Below, one piece after another: positions 61,177 through 64,000 of a stretch of 64,000 nucleotides of DNA (positions are counted from its first letter, which is position 1; every line of letters starts with the position of its first letter). This DNA is from Acidobacteriota bacterium (GTDB lineage: Bacteria > Acidobacteriota > Thermoanaerobaculia > UBA5066 > Gp7-AA6), in NCBI GenBank assembly GCA_027307335.1, contig DAHUXD010000047.1:62001-126000 (forward strand), read 5' to 3'. Made by a program: the position numbers and the translations under genes. The notes beneath the pieces were generated by a model, which was not told where the DNA came from, did no database searches, and saw only the letters and a list, made by a program, of their open reading frames with translations.

Positions 61177-62693
61177 CAGGACACGCTCCCCCGCAGGGCC
61201 TCGCGGCGCGCGGAGCTCCTCCACAGCGACCGCGCCTCCGCCGCCTCCCCGCCGAGCGCGAGCCGCTCCGCCTCCGCAAGCCCGGCCGCCGCGAGGAGGA
61301 CGTCCTCGGGGCGCTCGGCGCCGCGCGCGAGCAGCCCGTCGGCGAGGCGGCGATCGAGCCACTGCACGTCGAAGGCCGCGGAGCGGAACTCCGCGTCCGC
61401 GACGAGCGCGCGGAAGAGCGGCAGCGTCGTCTCGACACCCGCGATCTCGTAGTCCGCGAGCGCGCGGGAGAGGCGCGCGATGGTCGTGTCCCGGTCGCGC
61501 CCGTGCACGACCAGCTTGCCGAGCATCGGGTCGTAGTCGATCGGCACGACCGATCCGGCCGCGACGCCGACGTCGTTGCGGACGCCGGGCCCCTCCGGCA
61601 GCCGCAGCGCGGCGATCGTCCCGGGCGAGGGCGCGAAGCCGCGGGTCGGGTCCTCCGCATACACGCGGCATTCGATGGCGTGCCCCCGCCGGGTCAGCGA
61701 CTCGGCGGAGAACGGCAGGCCTTCGCCGAGCGCGATCGCGATCATGGCGGCCGCGAGGTCGACGCCCCACACCTCCTCCGTCACGGGGTGCTCGACCTGC
61801 AGGCGCGTGTTCATCTCGAGGAAGTAGAAGCCGCCGTCGGGCGCGAGCAGGAACTCGACCGTGCCACAGGAGGTGTAACTCACCGCCCGCGCGGCCGACA
61901 CCGCGGCGTCGAAGAGCCGCGCGCGCAGGCGTTCGTCGACGACCGGAGAGGGACACTCCTCCACGACCTTCTGATGGCGCCGCTGGATGCTGCACTCGCG
62001 CTCGCCCACGGCGACGATCCGCCCGCTCCGGTCGCCGACCACCTGGACCTCGATGTGGCGCGGCCTCTCGACGAGCTTCTCGGCGTACACGGCGCCGTCG
62101 CCGAACGAGGCCGCCGCCTCGGCCGAAACGCGTGGGAACGCGGCGGCCAGCTCCGCCTCCGTGTCGATCCGCCGCATTCCCTTGCCGCCGCCTCCGGCCG
62201 ACGCCTTGAGCAGGATCGGGTAGCCCGACCGCGCGGCGAACCCGGCGAGCTCCGCGACGTCGCGCGCCGGCCCGGGCGTGCCGGGAACGACCGGGACGCC
62301 GGCCTTCTCCATCAGGCGCCGGCTCCCCGTCTTCGACCCCATGGCCGCGATCGCGTCGGGCGAGGGGCCGACGAAGACGAGGCCCGCCTCGCCGCACGCC
62401 CGCGCGAACGCGGCGTTCTCCGCGAGGAAGCCGTAGCCCGGGTGGACGAGCGTGGCGCGCGTCTTGCGCGCCGCATCGAGGAGCGCCGGAACCGACAGGT
62501 AGCTCTCGCGCGCGGGCGCGGGGCCGAGCCGCACGGCATAATCGGCGGCGGCGACGTGCGGCGCCGCCCGGTCGGCGTCGGAGAAGACCGCAACGGTCTC
62601 GATGCCGAGGTCCCGGCACGCCCGGAAGATGCGGAGCGCGATCTCGCCGCGATTCGCGACCAGGAGGCGGGGCCGGGGCGTGGCGGCGGTCAC
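61176..62693 (-). CDS. Biotin carboxylase subunit of an acyl-CoA carboxylase
   Basis: 505 residues from GTG 62693. The ATP-grasp signatures are complete: RLLVANRGEIALRIFRAC, HPGYGFLAENAAFA, ILLKASAGGGGKGMRR, RHIEVQVVGDRSGRIV, ERECSIQRRHQKVVEE, FLEMNTRLQVEHPVTE, RGHAIECRVYAEDP. It carboxylates biotin on the carrier encoded next. The length beyond about 450 residues (ETTLPLFRALVADAEFRSAAFD and helical tail) is like propionyl- or methylcrotonyl-CoA carboxylase alpha chains. Confidence 0.95.
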   Translation of the reverse strand: MTAATPRPRLLVANRGEIALRIFRACRDLGIETVAVFSDADRAAPHVAAADYAVRLGPAPARESYLSVPALLDAARKTRATLVHPGYGFLAENAAFARACGEAGLVFVGPSPDAIAAMGSKTGSRRLMEKAGVPVVPGTPGPARDVAELAGFAARSGYPILLKASAGGGGKGMRRIDTEAELAAAFPRVSAEAAASFGDGAVYAEKLVERPRHIEVQVVGDRSGRIVAVGERECSIQRRHQKVVEECPSPVVDERLRARLFDAAVSAARAVSYTSCGTVEFLLAPDGGFYFLEMNTRLQVEHPVTEEVWGVDLAAAMIAIALGEGLPFSAESLTRRGHAIECRVYAEDPTRGFAPSPGTIAALRLPEGPGVRNDVGVAAGSVVPIDYDPMLGKLVVHGRDRDTTIARLSRALADYEIAGVETTLPLFRALVADAEFRSAAFDVQWLDRRLADGLLARGAERPEDVLLAAAGLAEAERLALGGEAAEARSLWRSSARREALRGSVS

Positions 62694-62698
62694 GATTC

Positions 62699-64000
62699 CT
62701 AGAGCGGGATGTTCCCGTGCTTCTTCTTCGGCATCGCCGCGCGCTTTCCCTCGAGCAGCTGGAAGGCGGCGACGAGCCGGGACCGCGTTTCGGTCGGTTC
62801 GATGATGTCGTCGACGTAACCCCGCCGCGCCGCGATGTAGGGGGTGGCGAAGTTGGCGGTGTACTCGGCGACCTTCGCGGAGCGGGCGGACGCGGGCGCG
62901 TCGGCGGCGAGCTCGCGGCGGTACAGGATGTTGACGGCGCCCTCGGGCCCCATGACGGCGATCTCGGCCGTCGGATAGGCGAAGTTGAAGTCGGTGCCGA
63001 TGTCCTTGGACAGCATCACGCAGTACGCCCCGCCGTAGGCCTTCCGGGTAATGACGGAGATTTTCGGGACCGTCGCCTCGGCGAACGCGTAGAGGAGCTT
63101 CGCGCCGTGGCGGATGATGCCGCCGTACTCCTGGCGCGTGCCGGGCAGGAACCCGGGCACGTCCTCGAACACGAGCAGCGGGATCCCGAACGCGTCGCAG
63201 AACCGGACGAACCGCGCGCCCTTGACCGACGCGTCGATGTCGAGCACGCCGGCGAGGTGCATCGGCTGGTTGGCGACGACGCCGACCGAGCGGCCGCCGA
63301 GCCGGATGAAGCCGACGAGGATGTTCCGGGCGTAGGCCTCCTGGACCTCGAAGAACTCGCCCCCGTCCGCGATGCGGCGGACGAGCTCGCCCATGTCGTA
63401 CGGGCGGTTCGGCTCCTCGGGGATGAAGGCGTTCAGGTCGGCCCCGCCGGAGGGGGCGTCGCGGGACGCTCGGCGCGGCGGCTCGTCGAGGTTGTTGCCC
63501 GGGATGTAGGAGAGGAGATCCCGGATTCCCTGCAGGACCGCGGCGTCGTCCGCACGCACGAAGTGCGCGACGCCGGAGACGCTCGAGTGCGTGCGGGACC
63601 CGCCGAGCTCCTCCTTCGTGACCTCCTCGTGCGTGACCGTGCGGATCACGTCGGGCCCGGTCACGAAGAGGTAGGACGTCTTCTCCGTCATGAACACGAA
63701 GTCGGTGATCGCCGGCGAGTACACCGCGCCGCCGGCGCACGGCCCGAGGATCGCGGAGATCTGGGGCACGACGCCCGACGCGCGGGTGTTGCGCAGGAAC
63801 ACCTTCGAGTAACCGGCGAGCGACACGACGCCCTCCTGGATCCGTGCGCCGCCGGAGTCGTTCAGGCCGATGATCGGCGCGCCGTTCTGGACGGCGAGGT
63901 CCATGACCTTGCAGATCTTGTCCGCGTTCGACTCGGAGAGCGATCCGCCGAATACCGTGAAGTCCTGCGCGAAGACGTAGGCGGGGCGCCCGTCGATCGT
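62699..64000 (-). CDS. Carboxyltransferase subunit of an acyl-CoA (propionyl-CoA-type) carboxylase, 5' end outside window
   Basis: The 434 visible codons contain [114 protein letters not shown] and the end [11 protein letters not shown], all typical of PccB-type subunits. About 80 N-terminal residues are missing at the window edge. With the two following genes it forms a biotin-dependent acyl-CoA carboxylase; propionyl-CoA is the likely substrate but not proven. Confidence 0.94.
   Translation of the reverse strand, partial: TIDGRPAYVFAQDFTVFGGSLSESNADKICKVMDLAVQNGAPIIGLNDSGGARIQEGVVSLAGYSKVFLRNTRASGVVPQISAILGPCAGGAVYSPAITDFVFMTEKTSYLFVTGPDVIRTVTHEEVTKEELGGSRTHSSVSGVAHFVRADDAAVLQGIRDLLSYIPGNNLDEPPRRASRDAPSGGADLNAFIPEEPNRPYDMGELVRRIADGGEFFEVQEAYARNILVGFIRLGGRSVGVVANQPMHLAGVLDIDASVKGARFVRFCDAFGIPLLVFEDVPGFLPGTRQEYGGIIRHGAKLLYAFAEATVPKISVITRKAYGGAYCVMLSKDIGTDFNFAYPTAEIAVMGPEGAVNILYRRELAADAPASARSAKVAEYTANFATPYIAARRGYVDDIIEPTETRSRLVAAFQLLEGKRAAMPKKKHGNIPL

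Overview
The window is very GC-rich (roughly 70% by eye), densely packed DNA. It encodes a diderm envelope (LptD, a large carboxypeptidase-regulatory/TonB-dependent receptor, many Sec, Tat and lipoprotein signals) and several families common in Acidobacteriota: GWxTD protein, LssY-C protein, alkaline-phosphatase/TPR proteins, and plastocyanin-like proteins with a repeated C-terminal domain. I infer an uncultured Acidobacteriota, plausibly Thermoanaerobaculia. No rRNA, tRNA, CRISPR array, prophage or complete insertion sequence was found. GTG starts and 4-base GTGA/ATGA overlaps are the rule.

Layout. 1-4.5 kb, minus strand: a c-haem protein (cut by the edge), a PAS-LuxR regulator, a probable ApbE remnant and a periplasmic two-subunit molybdenum hydroxylase. 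4.6-11.4 kb, plus strand: two secreted cupredoxin-like proteins sharing a C-terminal domain, then a 1580-residue multi-PAS hybrid histidine kinase. 11.4-15 kb: zinc-ribbon and proline-rich small proteins, HflX, a DUF2400 protein and a TlpA-like thioredoxin. 15-22.2 kb, minus strand: a quinol:cytochrome c module (four-motif ferredoxin, HEAT protein, Rieske, split cytochrome b, octahaem coiled-coil cytochrome). 22.3-28.5 kb: DUF255 protein, histone-deacetylase-like amidohydrolase, LssY-C protein and a UbiA prenyltransferase. 28.5-39.5 kb, minus strand: a prenol-kinase-type fusion, a peptidase remnant, rmlD-rmlB-rmlA, lptD, a CoA transferase, a methyltransferase and a thiolase. 39.6-43.6 kb: small secreted protein, ruvX, mltG and a pseudokinase-TonB fusion. 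43.7-57 kb, minus strand: an eight-gene envelope cluster with four paralogous phosphodiesterase/TPR proteins, two DsbA-like proteins, an aspartic protease and a GWxTD protein. 57-64 kb, minus strand: a TonB-dependent receptor and an acyl-CoA carboxylase (biotin carrier, biotin carboxylase, carboxyltransferase cut by the edge).

Four palindromic repeat families (called A-D here) are scattered between genes, often directly after stop codons. Some have entered coding sequence in frame, and one is amplified as a 64-bp tandem array. The most system-like novelty is the phosphodiesterase/TPR + DsbA-like cluster. Its four paralogues keep four cysteines, and its first gene has a small upstream ORF and a hairpin that could gate its ribosome-binding site. 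All functional statements come from reading motifs; no database search was run.
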